NCBI GenBank assembly: GCA_903813345.2
Contig: CAIIXF020000005.1
Coordinates: 8,805,375-8,869,374, forward strand
Reading direction: 5' to 3'
Source: Owenia fusiformis
Lineage: Eukaryota; Annelida; Polychaeta; Sabellida; Oweniidae
Length of the DNA: 64,000 bases
Positions 1 through 31,900 of this stretch are shown here, one piece after another; position 1 is the first letter of the stretch, and every line of letters begins with the position of its first letter. The translations under genes were made by a program, and so were the position numbers. The notes beneath the pieces were generated by a model that was not told the DNA's origin, ran no database searches, and saw nothing but the letters and a program-made list of their open reading frames with translations.

Positions 1-634
1 CTACAGCTGGGGACCAAAATGCCGCTGGAAGTAGGGACTCTGTTTAAGAGAATAATGTACCAACAGAAAGGAATTTTTGTTATGCTTTGAATGCAACAAG
101 TTTGAAGACAAACGGTGCAGTATGAGACTCGTAATCCTTGATTTTCAAACATCCAGTAGATCAAAAATTCAAATTAACGGTCGAAGTTAGTACCGCGTGA
201 GATAATACTTATCGATTCCTACGACCACTTTAGAAACATAATGGGGGCCGTAGGATAAGACAAGGTAATACAATTTCATCAAAAATTTCTAACAAACACT
301 AATCTAATTATAAGAATATATTTTTGTTAATTTCACCATCTAAATAACAAAGAAAATGCTGATTGAATTGTCAATTATGCATATTGCAAATTAATAATTT
401 TACTTTTGATATCAATAGGTGATACCAAAGTTCTAAAACATTCCTCAAAAAGCAAAATACTGATGGACTTGTTGCCAGTAAAAATAATCTAAATTTTCAT
501 GGCATTGTCTGAAACTTGATTGACAGCGACTTCAATTGATTTACATGTTAGGGTTGCCATATTAAGTATTATGTAATGCATACTATTGACAAATGATAAG
601 ACCCATATTCTTCATACATGGTTCAATTAATAAA

Positions 635-986
635 TGTACAGGGTGCCAAATTTTGTTAGTACCTCAGCGTAAATACTCGCATCTGATTGGTCAATTAGCG
701 GTCAACATTTTTGCCTGTACCCCACCTGTGCATCATGGGATGACCGAATGGAGAGGTCAACAATTGTATGATGCTCTCCCCCTGTAACTTTAACATCCAC
801 ATAATGTTGCATAACTTTTTTGTCTGCAAGATATCTGAGTTGATCTTTACCACATTTAAACTAGGCTTCATGGAGCAACTCTACAAGAAGTTTCAGATGA
901 CTAGCTCAACTAGATGTAATTCTATGCTCAAAATTTCATACCCTTGAAATTAAGGGCGAGAACATGTTTATTTGACACCCTGTACA
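635..986. mobile_element. 352-bp TIR element (TGTACAGGGTG ends)
   Basis: Ends TGTACAGGGTGCCAAAT and the near complement TTTGACACCCTGTACA. It lies in the last intron of the ligase gene; related CAGGGTG ends occur at 1615. Confidence 0.6.
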
Positions 987-1614
987 TGTACAATTGTATT
1001 GTAGAAAGGAATGTGCTGAATACAACAGCAGTTCCTGCATACTCGCAAATATTAGTGCCTGCAATAGCTACCCTAAATTACCCTGCTTGGTCCATGGCCC
1101 AAGGTCAATCTTTGGTTGAGTATAAAAGATTGTTATCAAAATAAATGTCTTTGTGAACCCCCTTTCCTTCCATTGAGATCTCATGAAATCACATAGTTTC
1201 ATTCTGTATATGTGCGTATGTTCTTTGTGCAATAATTGTACCCTTTATTTACTTATTTATATATTTAATGATTATATCTATCGGGGCTCGAAATCAAATT
1301 TCCGTAACCATATTACTCCTAAACCATATGCCCAAATAAAGTGTTATATGCACAAAAATATATGATTTGTATTGCATGTGTGGTAAAGAGAGGCTCTAAA
1401 TCACGTTTCTAATACCACAGTATTCCTTAACAATGAGTCTACATAATTATGAATGTGCATCACTGGCTATGTGTATAAAATAGCCCATGCAAAAATATGT
1501 TCAATTATAAGTACTTTTGATCAGCCTGAGTAAATGACTAAAAATCCTTATTGTTTTATAACCACGTGTTAGTCAACTAATATATCACTAAGAAGACCAC
1601 TACTTTATTACATG

Positions 1615-1698
1615 TACAGGGTGTTCCTAAAGTAAGATGGAAACTACTGTAAATATATATGAATCTAGCTATTCATCTTACTTTATGATCACCCTGTA
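1615..1698. repeat. 84-bp hairpin element (TACAGGGTG ends)
   Basis: TACAGGGTGTTCCTAAAGTA at the left and TACTTTATGATCACCCTGTA at the right form an imperfect stem. Confidence 0.65.
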
Positions 1699-2079
1699 TA
1701 TTTCAATGATCATTGTCTTGAAATTATCGCTGTTACAAACACTGGAAGGGTCCCATTTCATAATTGTATTCATACTTTGTTTAAATAATTAGCTTTGAGG
1801 AAGCGACGTAATATTTTCCCGCTTGCTGACTTTGGTATTTCACTGACTATTTCTACTCCCCCTCTCAGTTTCTTAGTTGGTGCCACTTTTTCTGAAATCA
1901 AATAAACCTGAATTATTCAGAATAAATAACAAAAGATGTTGTTATTCAGTATAGTTTTGGAAATATCTGGCATACAATGCAAATGCATGTATGGTAAAAA
2001 AATATTTCTTAACAATGTAAAATATCATTTGGAGATATTCATCCTACCGAGATATCTGACTCAAATGTTTGATTTGTAC

Positions 2080-2166
2080 ATGTACAGGTGTACATGTACA
2101 AATGTACAGTACTGTCAGTACAGTACAAATCTGTACAGGTGTACATGTACAGATTTGTACAGGTGT
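2080..2166. repeat. TGTACA-rich palindromic patch
   Basis: Overlapping palindromes built from TGTACATGTACA and CAGTACTGTCAGTACAG. It could form a cruciform or be a decayed foldback element. Confidence 0.6.
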
Positions 2167-2427
2167 TTGAGGCACAGATGAATTTTATGTTAATGCAGAG
2201 GGACAACTTTCGGAACTGTTCAACTTACTAAAACGCTTAATTAGCTTCAATTTGCAAAAAGTTCAACTTGAAACTAGCTCTTTGATTTACTGTATACTAT
2301 TAACTTATATCATTTACAAATATACAATATGATACAGTGTACTGTATATAGATTATGGGGTCATGTGATCTAAGTTTGGCTGTGGAGGGGACACAGTCAT
2401 TATGAGACACCCTGTACATGTACTTAC

Positions 2428-19562
<17,135 letters not shown>

Positions 19563-19997
19563 TTTTGCGAAGTAACAACAAAGTTATTGGCCTTTTTGAA
19601 AATCTGCAAGTTTAAAACTTTAGAAACTTTATTGCACTTTGACCTCTCGCGAAGTTTAACGAGATTTGGAGTTAAAGGGGCTCGGACTCTAATAGGCCTT
19701 TTCTACCTCCAACATAAATGATCTCGGCGAACCGGGCGGCGATCATTTGTTTTCAAGTCAAAATAGTGCCAATACTTTAATTGTGCAAATTCCAGACTGA
19801 GCTGTCATTTTATAGTTATTTGGTGTATTTTTATTCCTTTCCTTACTTATGGTTTTTTATGGGCTCCCAGTTAGTCTCAGGTACATCATCTTGAAGAGCT
19901 AGAGTCCATGCCTGTGTTGACCTTCATTATTATGATCGATACACATTGCTTCTTTAAATGTTCACTTTGCGTATTTTGAATTTCATAATATGTCCAA

Positions 19998-20570
19998 CCA
20001 TGGGCCACAGGTGCTCCCTGGGTAATAAGAGTGCCAGGCTTCCCTTTAGTAAGTAAATCAATGATTTGATTTACTAAAGTAAGTAAATCAATGATTTGAT
20101 TTACTAAAGTAAGTAAATCAATGATTTGATTTACTAACTTTAAAGGAAGCCTGACACTCTTATTACCTACCCTTTGCATCCGTTTGACTACACTTCTTAA
20201 TAGAGAGCTTCGTCTTCACTCTTTCAAACTAAAATAAACCTGTGAACTCACCGCGCCAATCAGTGTTCGTCGGCCAAATTTGACCGACGTTCTTTATATG
20301 GTCATTCCTTCTGACGTAATCGTTGAGCCCGGAATTGACCAATGACATGCGCATATTTAATTAGAACGCATTTGCCGTATGTTTCTTCAAGCTCTCTGAT
20401 TGGTGGAACGTCAGCGCGTAGGTCAAAAGTGATTTACCCATACTGTCACCGGTACCTGTCATGAGGCGGGGCTACTAAACTGTAATATGGTCTCTACTAG
20501 GCAGAGTGTAGTTTAACTAGACTCTGCACGCAGGGTACTTATTACCCAGGGAGCACCGTGCCATGGGCAT
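19998..20570. repeat. Inverted-repeat block with internal palindromic triplication
   Basis: CCATGG...GGTGCTCCCTGGGTAATAAG at the left is inverted at the right (20530-20570). Nested inside, CTTCCTTTA-type arms flank three copies of a self-complementary 36-bp unit (AGTAAATCAATGATTTGATTTACT, 20045-20140, described by position). It lies upstream of the ligase start codon. Confidence 0.65.
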
Positions 20571-20599
20571 TCAATTCGGATTGAAATATTGAAAGCCCA

Positions 20600-23500
20600 T
20601 GGTCCAACGGATCTTTCTTTGACACCAAAAACATATCAAATAGACATCTGTCAAGCTTCAAATATCAAGTTTTTATCAATGTCATTGAAAGATGGCAAAG
20701 TTGTTTGTACTACATGATACATTCGTTTTTATAGAAGTGTCGCCATCTTTTAAGTCAAAAGTAATTTAAAACATGTAATTTTTGTTTAGCATGTGCATGT
20801 ACTACTAATGATCTCAGAACTTCAAATGCTGTTTTCTATGCGAGTTATTTTTTTCTTTGTTCAATATTAAAGCAAATCAAGCTGTGTCATATTTGAGTGA
20901 GTGTGGGAGTAGCATGTTTCAATGATTATTTTTCACTTTTACTTTTTTCTTAATAAGTTAAGCGGGCCTTTAATTTGTTTGCACAAATAGGCTACTCAAA
21001 TTTCGAAATAATTTTTTCTGAAGTTTTGAATTTCAAAACGATGAAGAACAATAGCTTTTCAGCAATCAGTATGCGTCTCTTTAAATCCCATTTTGGTCTG
21101 AATACCATTCATTCTGCTTTATTTTATTACTGGGGAGAAGGTATTCAAATGATTATAGCTTTTATTCATCAATTCACATAATAGCCTTTATATTCACCAT
21201 GACTTACTTTTTGGAAAGGACCAGATATGGTATGACAAATGATTTAGGACAGTCATTTCAGTGACAAGAAGTATTTTTTCACCATAAATACAGCATTTCT
21301 GATCAAAATAATATGCCTTCCTCCAAATGAGGTCCCTAGGATAATAAAATCACCAATCTGACTCCTAAAGAACATGGATTAGGAGTTAGGACCCTACCTC
21401 AACACATTTTTCAAAATATTACTTTTTTAAAAGAGGTCTTGTTTTTCTTATTTTTAATGCATATATTGATTATAAATAAAATAAATAAAAGATCTATAAC
21501 TCCTTCAAAGGTAGAATGACATTAAAAGGCTAATTTGGAAGAAATCAAATGTTGGTGACCAAAACTAGGCTGAAAACAATGAACCATATGTTTTCCCTAT
21601 GGGAAATTAACATGGGATATGTTTGTTTTCAACTTGACCTTTTTTACAATAAATTCCCTTTTAAGAAGTTAGTGATAATGTGCAAAAGAAACGTTTGAAA
21701 TGGTTAAAATCAGAAAAGGTCCTCCTTTGAAAATAGGTGACATTTTGAAAAATAAGGAAAGTTGGGATCTTGATGGTTTTTGGATGGATGGATGGATTGA
21801 TATTTCTATCCATCCACTGATAATCTTACTTTTAAAAAGCATATTATTTTAATAAAAATGTTTTTTCATGGTCAGAATATAGGCTAGTTTTGAGATACGA
21901 CTGTTAAAACTAAATTCATTTGATATACCATATATGGTCTTTTTAATTTGGAGAGGCATTTCTTGTGGCTGGGAGCTAGATTCAAGTGCTCAGAAAGTTC
22001 AAAAAGTCATTCATACATTACACAAGTACCTGATTTCTACATGTCCACTGGTTATGATCTATATTGTATTTATTGAGGCTCTCAAAATAAGCCCAATTGG
22101 GTCTTTAGAAAATCAGTGAGGAGCCCAGGTTCATGGCCATATTTTGAGCCACAATACCCAATACATACAAGCACACCACATAAAATAACAGACATTGCAA
22201 TACTTTTTATTTTTAAATAGATTTATTTTTCTATTAAATTATGACAATTTATACATCATTTAACAAATGTTATGACATGTATGATGGATGTGTATTATAA
22301 ATGGCAAAATGTACTTTAACTTTATTCATTAACCCCTGTGACCCCTTCCCAAAACATGAAGCAATGGAACCACACGGGCAACCAACTATAATAATATACA
22401 ACCACTATTTGGCCAACTAAGCAAATTGGGAAAAACTAGAGAAAAAATCGGCGAAAAATTAAATGATACGTTAACGATGTACTTGGTACATCTTCTCAAT
22501 TAAATGGTCATACTTTGACCTGTTGATTACCTGTACGAACTTTGTATCATGTACAAAATACCTGCTTATTTGAAATTATATATCGAATATCATTCTAATC
22601 AAGGATGATCACAGATGTACAAACATCAATATGGTTCATATTTTATCACATATATCATATACAATAGTATTGCACATTAGTATATGGCAATCACAATTAT
22701 GTGATATCCCTTATAATTCCGAAAAGGCTCATTTTCAAATAATTGCTTTAATTTGGCACCAATTTTAATTTAGTGATTCACAAATGTTGTACAAGATCAC
22801 TTACTTAAATCTCAGTTTATAACTTTTTTATATCCTAACATTTTGAAACATTCCGCCAAATCAGCTGCCAATGTTCCGAAATGACAGATCCACCAAATTA
22901 AATAAAGCCAAATTAAACCAATTTACAATAAAATATAATTAAGATGAACACCTTTTCTCAATTTTCAGATTATGCATCCACAAATATCTTAAAATAGATT
23001 AAGGAATCAAATCTTTTCAAGAAAATTATTAATTTATACAGATAAAGAAATCAAATCTCTTTTCAAAACAATTCCTACACCAAATTATTTATAATCATTT
23101 AATGATATATACACCCCTACCCCAATCATCATTTAATCATGATCATCATGTTAAGTTATGCATTATAAGGATTATTTACACTGAAGTAAGGTGCTCCCAG
23201 AATTTACTGCCATATTTTGATGGGAACTAAATCCAGTTAAGCATAATAGAAGGTTGCAATATATGAACGTTGAGTAATGTTATCTGCAATGCAAGCACTT
23301 TCCAAGTAAAGAAGAATGGCCATGTGACATATACAACCAATCAAATCAGTTAAATAAGATCAGATGACATACATATTGTACAACATTAATAAGGAAGGAA
23401 TTTGCAAAGGAAAGTGTTTGCATTTCACAAATGGACCGACTAAATAAATGCATAACACCTGAAATTGGCTATAACTAAACAAGTACATTTGACCATATAG

Positions 23501-24690
23501 AGCTATAATTATCTAAGTTCATAAGACCCTGTATAGGCTATAGCTATATATGTTCATAATAAAAAATATGGGCTATAACTAAGAGTTCATAAGACCATAT
23601 ATGGGCTATAACTATGTAAAGTTCATAGGACCATGTATGGGTTACAACTTCATGTATATAACTTCATAAGACCATATGCAGGCTTTATCTATGAAAGTTC
23701 ATAAGGCCATATATGGACTGTAACAATATAAGTTCATGTACGTAATACCATATATGAGCTATAACTATATAAGTTCATTAGACCATATATGGGTTATACA
23801 TACATAAATTCACAAAAGCGACATCTTCAACATCCTCCATTGCAAAACAAACATGATAACCATGAAATTCAGCTTTACCCTGCTGAACAAAGGTGAAATT
23901 AATATAAACTATATATACAAAAGTAGCACAAAGCATATATACAAGACAATGTAATAAATCTATGAATAAAGCAATAGAAAAGTCCATAACTAAAATATTT
24001 TAACAAAACTGTGTGGTTGATAATGTGTACATAATGCATTGTGGTCCCAGTTGATTACCTCATGTGAAACTACAACAGAAGTTAAATCCTGAAAATGTTA
24101 GCCAATTTCAGAAATGGTTCAGACTGCCAAATGTTTTATGAACATCAAATAAGACTTAAGATTTAGAAATAAGATAATCACACGCTACTATACCTTGCAT
24201 TTGGTGTTCATGAGCAACCCATTTGGCTTATAATAATGATTTTGTTATTTGTTTTTATTTGTCTGTTCCTTATTGATGTTTATTGGATAACTGTTAGAAT
24301 GTTAATAAGGTGCTTTGAAAAATATACTAAACTATAAAATTAGACACACAGAGTATCTTATGCATTTCTAGGGGTTAGGTATAGTAGAGTGAATCACTAG
24401 CAAGGTACAAAACAGGATAACACAACATCTTAGTATAAATTATATTAGCATAAACGTTTTAATTTTACTCTGAGCTTTTACTTATTTTTACTGATAATGG
24501 TCATAACAATTCCAAAACCCCATGGCACTCAAATAGTTAAAGCTAAAATTTTTTTACAAAATATAAATGCATGCGGCAATGAAAATAGATAGTTAAAATG
24601 AAATACATATACAGTACATTGAGACATTGCGTTATCATTTTATCACCCTGAAAGTAAAAATCTCATTCTAAAATCGCATTTTGATAATAC
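20600..24690. other. Intergenic stretch, mostly featureless
   Basis: Between the ligase start and the periphilin stop. AT-rich with no coding exon recognised. It contains the minisatellite at 23465-23800. Confidence 0.5.
23465..23800. repeat. 35-bp degenerate minisatellite
   Basis: Eight or nine imperfect copies of a unit with GCTATAACTATATAAGTTCA and AAGACCATATATGG. Confidence 0.8.
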
Positions 24691-24698
24691 ATCATTAA

Positions 24699-25300
24699 AG
24701 GAATATTCCTTGCCAAACCATCTCTCTCCTCATATGGTAGCTATAACCACATATATGCTTGCCATGTTTAGCAAAACACGCAAAAATGTTTTGATATGGT
24801 CAAATTTGATCACTTAGAAATGTGATGCTCAATTCCAGTAAGCTGCCATCTTTTAAAATTTCACACAGGAAGTGATGTCATCGACTCTCAACTTTGCATA
24901 TAGCATTAGGTGAGGAGCTATTAAGAATTACAAAACCAGCTAAATATTCTTTTTCAACTCTGTATCTTATTTAATCCTTCTGAAAATTTCTTCTTTTATT
25001 CTAAGTTGACAAGCCCTGAAAATATTTTTGCACAGAAAGTAGTGATCACTTGTCTAGAAGTGATTTTGTGCTACTTTCCTATACTGTTATGGGCAAGGTT
25101 ATAGAAGTTGAGAGTTGATGACATCACTTCCTGCAAGAAATATTAAAAGATGGCAGCTCACTGGAAATAAGCACTAGATTTTTAAATGATCAATATTGAC
25201 CATATTAAAACATTTTCCCATGTTTTGCTAAATATGGAAACTATATATATGATTATAGCTACCATATCAAGAGAGAAAGGGTCTGGCGAGGAATATTCCT
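24699..25300. mobile_element. TTAA-flanked foldback MITE (piggyBac-like)
   Basis: 602-bp element with TTAA immediately outside both ends (24695-24698 and 25301-25304). The ends are AGGAATATTCC and GGAATATTCCT and the inverted arms extend about 220 bp. A TTAA duplication is the hallmark of piggyBac-type integration. Confidence 0.8.
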
Positions 25301-25980
25301 TTAAGCTGACATGTGTGAATAACTGCCATATTCCTGTTCACATAGCCTGTGATATTTACCATATGTTATTGTGCACCTGCACGATTATTTATGACAGTAT
25401 GAGAACGGTTTGTATTGCAGGACTACATTGTAACCATATTCGTGAGATGCAAGGCATAACAATGCAATATTATAACAACATGACTTTTTGTATAAGTATA
25501 ACCTGTAAGCAACTGAAAACATGGACCCATACTAACCAAAACATTTAGGTTTTACTTTTACACTAACACAAATACCTGTTTATACCTGATCCTTTTTATA
25601 AATTTGCAAGTCCATGTTCTCCTATTGTGACATCATAGTATGTTCATGACATCACACTTCCACTTTGCACTCAATGTTCAGACTGCTGGATTCTAACATT
25701 CCATTGCATGCAGAATCTCCAGATAGTATTGCCATTTCTAATGTGTCCCCAAAGTAGTCTAGTATGCACACAAAAGAACCACAATCAACTGTATCATGAA
25801 CTACAAGAGACTATATACCCTTTGTAACCAGTTACGGATTTACCATTACATCTTACGAGGAAGTGGATCTTGTCACACATACTATCATAGCATTATAGCT
25901 ATGATGGTAAAGCTATGAGAATACGATACTTAAATACGTGGACGATTTTCAATAATGATCAGACATTCCTTGAAGTAATA

Positions 25981-28900
25981 TTACGTGGTGGTAACATCAG
26001 TATTGCTCTCAGCTTTGAGCTGTTCCACATACGACCGGAGTTCAACTATGCAAGACTTCCCCAACTCCTTCAAGTTTTCCTTTAAGCTAAATTGCAGCTG
26101 CTCCTCCAATTTACTGTCTTTGCTGAAAGAAGATGAGAGTAATGTTAATTTGAGCAAAAAAGAAGCCTCTGAGCCACATATTCTACATGGCTCAAGTTTG
26201 AATCATGAACATATGAGAATATATTGAACGGCCTCTGTATGCATTCCGATAATGTTTGGACATGCTTGGTCGATCAAAGCAGCTTTTTGCCTTTTTTGGT
26301 CTTTATCATGACAAAATAAATGGTTACGTGGTGCAATTTGAAAGTTAAGGTACGCATGTACATGTGTAGGATTTCAAAGGTCACAATTGACTGATTTGTC
26401 ATTTGGATTGGTTATGAGCAGATGTTGTTTTTTTGTAATGCATTCTTTCTTCGAAATGCAAAAGTCCATTGCCAATTTGATGGCATTTTGAGCAGCTTGT
26501 CAAAGGACCTCCATGGAAAAAAGAAATCCCACTTCATTTTCAGAGAGCTCTCATCCTGCTTTTCATATCATTTTCATTCATTTTGAACTTTTTCAAAACT
26601 TCAAAATGTCCAATTTTCTGTCTTGACGCCAATGGCAATATCCAACGTTTCTCGAGTTTTTTGACAGTCAATTCTTACTTTTCAAGTGGAGTGTTATAGG
26701 TTTATATGGCACATGAAAACTGGGTCAAGAAGCTCCACCAACAAACCTTTGAGACTGATCAAAACTTAAAGGTCCTGTCAGATACCTACCACCAATGAGA
26801 ATTCCACAAAGGTATTATAGTATCGAAGCACTGAGCTACAAGTACATCCTGTTGTCATTTGTTCCAGAAATATCAAGTTCATTCATATTCATACCATATA
26901 TGGTAAAAATTAGATCAACTTTTCAAATGTTACAATGTAGAAATCATCAGTCCCCATTAATGCCTATAGCATGTATAGTAGACCAATATACACTCAATAT
27001 ACTGTAGAGTGTGAAGAACATCCAATACACAAAAAACTGTATCAAATAACTATGATCCCATTAATTGTTGAAATGATACATTATGAAAATTGTCGATAAG
27101 TCTTTAATATCTCTAGATATTTTTTTTATTCTTTGAATTTTCATTTAAAAGAAAGTTCAAAGGGCACGCAGCCACACAAAAAATCCTAGATCCCTTTAAC
27201 ACACCGAGTTTTAAAACTGCTTTTGGGGTTTCAAAGTCATAATTCACATTCACAAGTTCAAGCGGTCCATTTTAAGAACCATTGTATGACTACAATTTGG
27301 TAGTAAATCATTGTTTAACAAATAGAATACAATGATTTTCTAAAAATTGTAACTTACAATTGTACAAATAATGGCCTAGGATCTATTCTGTTCTCAATGC
27401 ATTAAAAACAATATCTGGTACAGTATCATCAAGGGAAACACACATATTTTGATACAGTTTTCTGTGATCTGACCCCAACAACTTTCCATGGAATAATGGC
27501 TTAGTAATTCTAAGAATTCTTCCGGAGATTTGATCAGCGACATATGTCAAATATTGGTCTCATCTTACTTTCTGCATATTAAATTGATATTCAGGTTTTG
27601 CAAACAGCAATCTGGCTGAACTGGATTTATTTACATACAGCCAATACAAAAATATATAATGTACATGTATAGTGTTCCAAGCACACTTAATACCAATGAT
27701 ATTCCCAAATGTGCTACCCCACAAATACTTTTATGGATGGTTTCAAGTACAGTGTATTGATAAAGACTTCCAAGTACAAATAAATTACATCGGAATATCA
27801 CGATGAATGGCCGCCAACATGCCATTTGCCAAATCCGCAAGATCATGAATCGAGAAAATTGGAAGCTTTGGACAGACGCCTAGAAATCCAAAATGGAGAC
27901 TTATTTAAGAGCTGTCTGCCATACAGCCATAAACCACGCAACATTCGTCATCTCATCACCATAACCTGCCCATATAAGGTAACATTGTCACATCATGACG
28001 CTAGCCCTGCAACCAGAATGGATTAGGCACTTAAGCAAGAGCTAAAACATGAATTTAAGCATTAACATTTACAGTCTGCGTTCTAAGACAGTGTTACTTA
28101 GGATCTTGCGCTATCCTGTTACGTAAGATTCAATTTTGGAAAACTCAGTTGGGTCATTAAGCTCAAGATAGCTATCATTGCTATCTTTAATGTTTCCAAC
28201 AATATCGGCCATTGTTTAAACCATTCACGCTACAAATGTGGAGGTCAGTGGTGAGCACACATTGTATGTCAAAAAACGCTATTTTATATAGTATAGGCGA
28301 CAACGGGTCAGTTTTTGGCACTGAATCAGGTTACATGCAAATTTTACCTTTTCAAACATATACAGAAAGTATTGTCCAGGAGCTGTGCTAAGACGAAGTT
28401 CAAGGTCAGAAGTTGACCCAATGTCAAGGTCAGACATTCAAGTAAAGCTATAAAAAAGTCATATAGTTAAAACATACATTTTTGGAAGCCCGAAAATTAC
28501 AACATTTAATTGGTATATGATTTGTAGATATAAATTTACAAATATTATTTTAAAATACCACTGTAGCCCAAACAAAAAATAATGTGTTTACCTAATCAGC
28601 ATTCTAACAACAGTCGCAAATGTCTCACAATCTTGACGATATGCCTACAATAATAAGAAATATATTGTTATATATTCCACTTTGAAAATATTGTTCATTC
28701 ACACACAGGGAATGTTACAAAAGAAGCATTCTCTATATTCCGCACTTTTGTTCACTGAGATAACACAGGTCAACTACTAGGTCATTCACAAGATTATGCA
28801 AAGGCAGTTTTAATATAAAATTTATTATAAAAATATATATTATATAGTACAGTGTTTTAATCACACAGTGGTCTGTGTAAATAGATTTTAACGCCCGGAT

Positions 28901-31900
28901 AGGTGTTCAATTAATACAAACCTTTTCAATTTCTTCTTTTTTCTCCAATAACAATTTCATCTGCTGTTTAGTAAGCCCAACCATAGCGTTAGCATCAAAT
29001 GAAGTCATATCAACTCCATCCTCCTCTTCCTCTGCACTAATACTCTCCTCGTCAGTACCATCATTAGCGTTGCCATTCACTTCCATAGGTTCATCATTGT
29101 TACCATGTTCCTCTTGCGTTTCCTCAGTTGGCTCTTCACGTTCTACTACAGGTGGTTTTGCGACTTCTGGCTTTTCAACATCCATTGGCTTGGGTTTTTC
29201 TGTAAGTTGAGTTGAGGTACTAATGTTCCCTGGGTTTGAGTTTGGCATCACAGGTGGGACAATGGAGTTCACATTTGTTTCTTTAATTGGTGATGTCACC
29301 TTATGTGGAATATCTTTAATATTGTTGTCGCTAACACCTTGTAACCTCAACAAGTCCTCATCCTTTATGCTATCATCGCTTGAGTAATTTCCACGATCTG
29401 CTTTACTTTCAGATTTTCGCTTTTTCTTATCTTTCTTTTTCTTCTTTGACTTATCTTTCTTTGGCTTTGACTTTTCTTTCTTCTTCTTTGCCTTCTCTGC
29501 CTGTCTTTCTAATTCTCTCCTCTCTGCCTTCCTTCTACGCTTGTCATCTGAAAATGAAAATGGTCAATATTTAAAAATTAGTCACCCATTCACGGAGCTC
29601 AATCTGTACACTTTGTATATTAGAAATACTTCTTTGATCTAGTTTATATCCAATCAGAGTATGAAAATTACAAAACTATGTGACCAAAATGTGATTCTCG
29701 ATCAAAAAATCAAAAGAAACCTATGATATTTTAATAACAATGCATTAATATACAAAATGTCACCCAGATCTGCCATTTGTTACAGACACCAACTGCCAAG
29801 CACTGAACACTTACCATCAAACACCATCCACAAAAATGTTGGAGACTACAATAATATGTGACCACTTGTGATGGAGACATTAAAACAGAATCTCAAGGCA
29901 CCTCTTTAATGTAAATGCCATACCTCTTCTCTTGTAGAACCTGTCTAGCCAACCAGCAGTTCTCCTTCGTTTAGTGTTTGGACTTGGAGACCTTTCCTCA
30001 GAAGACTCTGTGTCACTTCTTTTATATCTTTTACCAGGGGTGCTGCTACGAGATCTGCTCCTGTACGCTTTTGGAATAGGACTGGGGCTGCGGGAATGAG
30101 ATGTAGATCGTGAGCTACTGCTGCTACGGCTATGACTGCGACTTCGGCTTCTACTGCTGTCCCATCTAGATGGACTTGGGACAGATTTTCTGGAATCCTG
30201 TCTTCCTGGAGTCACAACGGAGTCATCTCTTTTATCATTGCTGCGTTTGCTGGATTGCGACTGTTTTGGGCTGACACTCTTATTGCTTATGGGTAAACTT
30301 TGACTTGGACTTACTGTGTCTGCAATCCCGGAGGCGGGTGTGATATCATCACTCTTAACTTTGCATTTCTCCTCGAGAAACTGTCTTGTTTTGGCCTCCC
30401 ATTCATCATCCATATTATGACTAGAAATAATCTCGCCTTCTTCAAGTTCCGAATCCATTTTACCACCCTTCTTTTTCTTGATCTGTTGTTTCTTTGCTGC
30501 TATAGTGTTAACATCAGTTGTCACGACACGTCTATGAATTCCACCACGAGGTTCCTTCACACCACTATCTTCGTCATCAATCTTTTCATTGAACACATTT
30601 ATGGATTTCTGAAGGTTAGATTTACTCTTGAGGCTAAAATTGAGCGTTGGCTTATCTCCTGAAGTCTCAGTTTCATTAGGGTCAGGGCTCATCCTCTCAG
30701 GGTCTTCCAAGGATTCACTGCCAGGCACATCTGAGCGACTGCGCTTTTTCTGAGGGGAGCTGAAAATAAAGGATTACTATCAGTATTGCTAGGCATGCAT
30801 CATAATATTGCTGTACATATAATATGCTCATTCTATTCAAATAATTTTAATGCCCTTTGCTAATTTTTCGAATAATAAAAAAAACAACATTGTTTGGTAA
30901 CTATACATATGTATATATTATGTCTTTCTTCAGGTGAATACATAAGAAAAAAGCATATCTCGTGTTGCGTACAGTTTGGGGATTAAGTAGACAGGTAGTC
31001 AATTTTCTATCACCATTTCCAAACCATGGTGGTTTGAAAGCCCATAGTTTACAATATTGTTTAGATACATATCCCCTGAAATTTGTATATTTTACATTTT
31101 GTATACTCTACTACTGGCCACTTCAAAATTCTCTCATTTTTAACATGAGAAATCCTCACTTCATCAAATCTATGACTAATTATTTATTGCCCAAACTGTA
31201 GTTAAAAAAAAAAAGTCTCTTACTCTTCTTGGTTGTGTTGATCTGATTCTGACTCGCGTTCTAAATCTCGTGCTTGATTAACTTCTGACCTTATTTGTGG
31301 TTTAGATTCACTCTAGAAAACAATTTTACAACAATATTAAACATATGGTATGTATCCATTCAACAGTGACCTGCAGCAACAGAGCATTTCAAATTGAATC
31401 AGAATCAATACTGTTTCTGTAATGTGATTGCTATTTATAATATACATCTAATCATACCATTTATTACTATGAAAAGCATGCTGCTATGTTTATAGTTGAA
31501 CAACATGAAAACATTTCCGATTACATATTTTCAATTTGCAAATCCTTATACATTACCACACTGTGTATCTCTTGTAAACTCAATACACTACTGTGCAGTT
31601 TTCACTGGCAATATGTATTGTTCACTATACATGTAAACTGCATGCCACTATAACGATGATAAATGTTGACTTTAATTACTTAGACTACAAACTACCATAA
31701 AACTAGCTATATTTGCAATTATAAAATCATTAGTACAATCTTTTTCCAATAATTGTGTTTCATTTTTCTAATATTGGATAAGCACAATCACTGTTCCACA
31801 ACTAGTTACTTTGACGGAATGTCAATGTAACAAAATGGATGAACTTCCTGGTTAAGAGTTTTTTTTGTTTTCTTGATTTAAACCTACTTATAAGTCAAGT

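Noticed and set aside
1-2427. Final exon of the ligase
   Set aside because: I searched the minus strand for the expected IPKSxSGK-type C-terminal motif and saw none; it must lie off the left edge or be missed.
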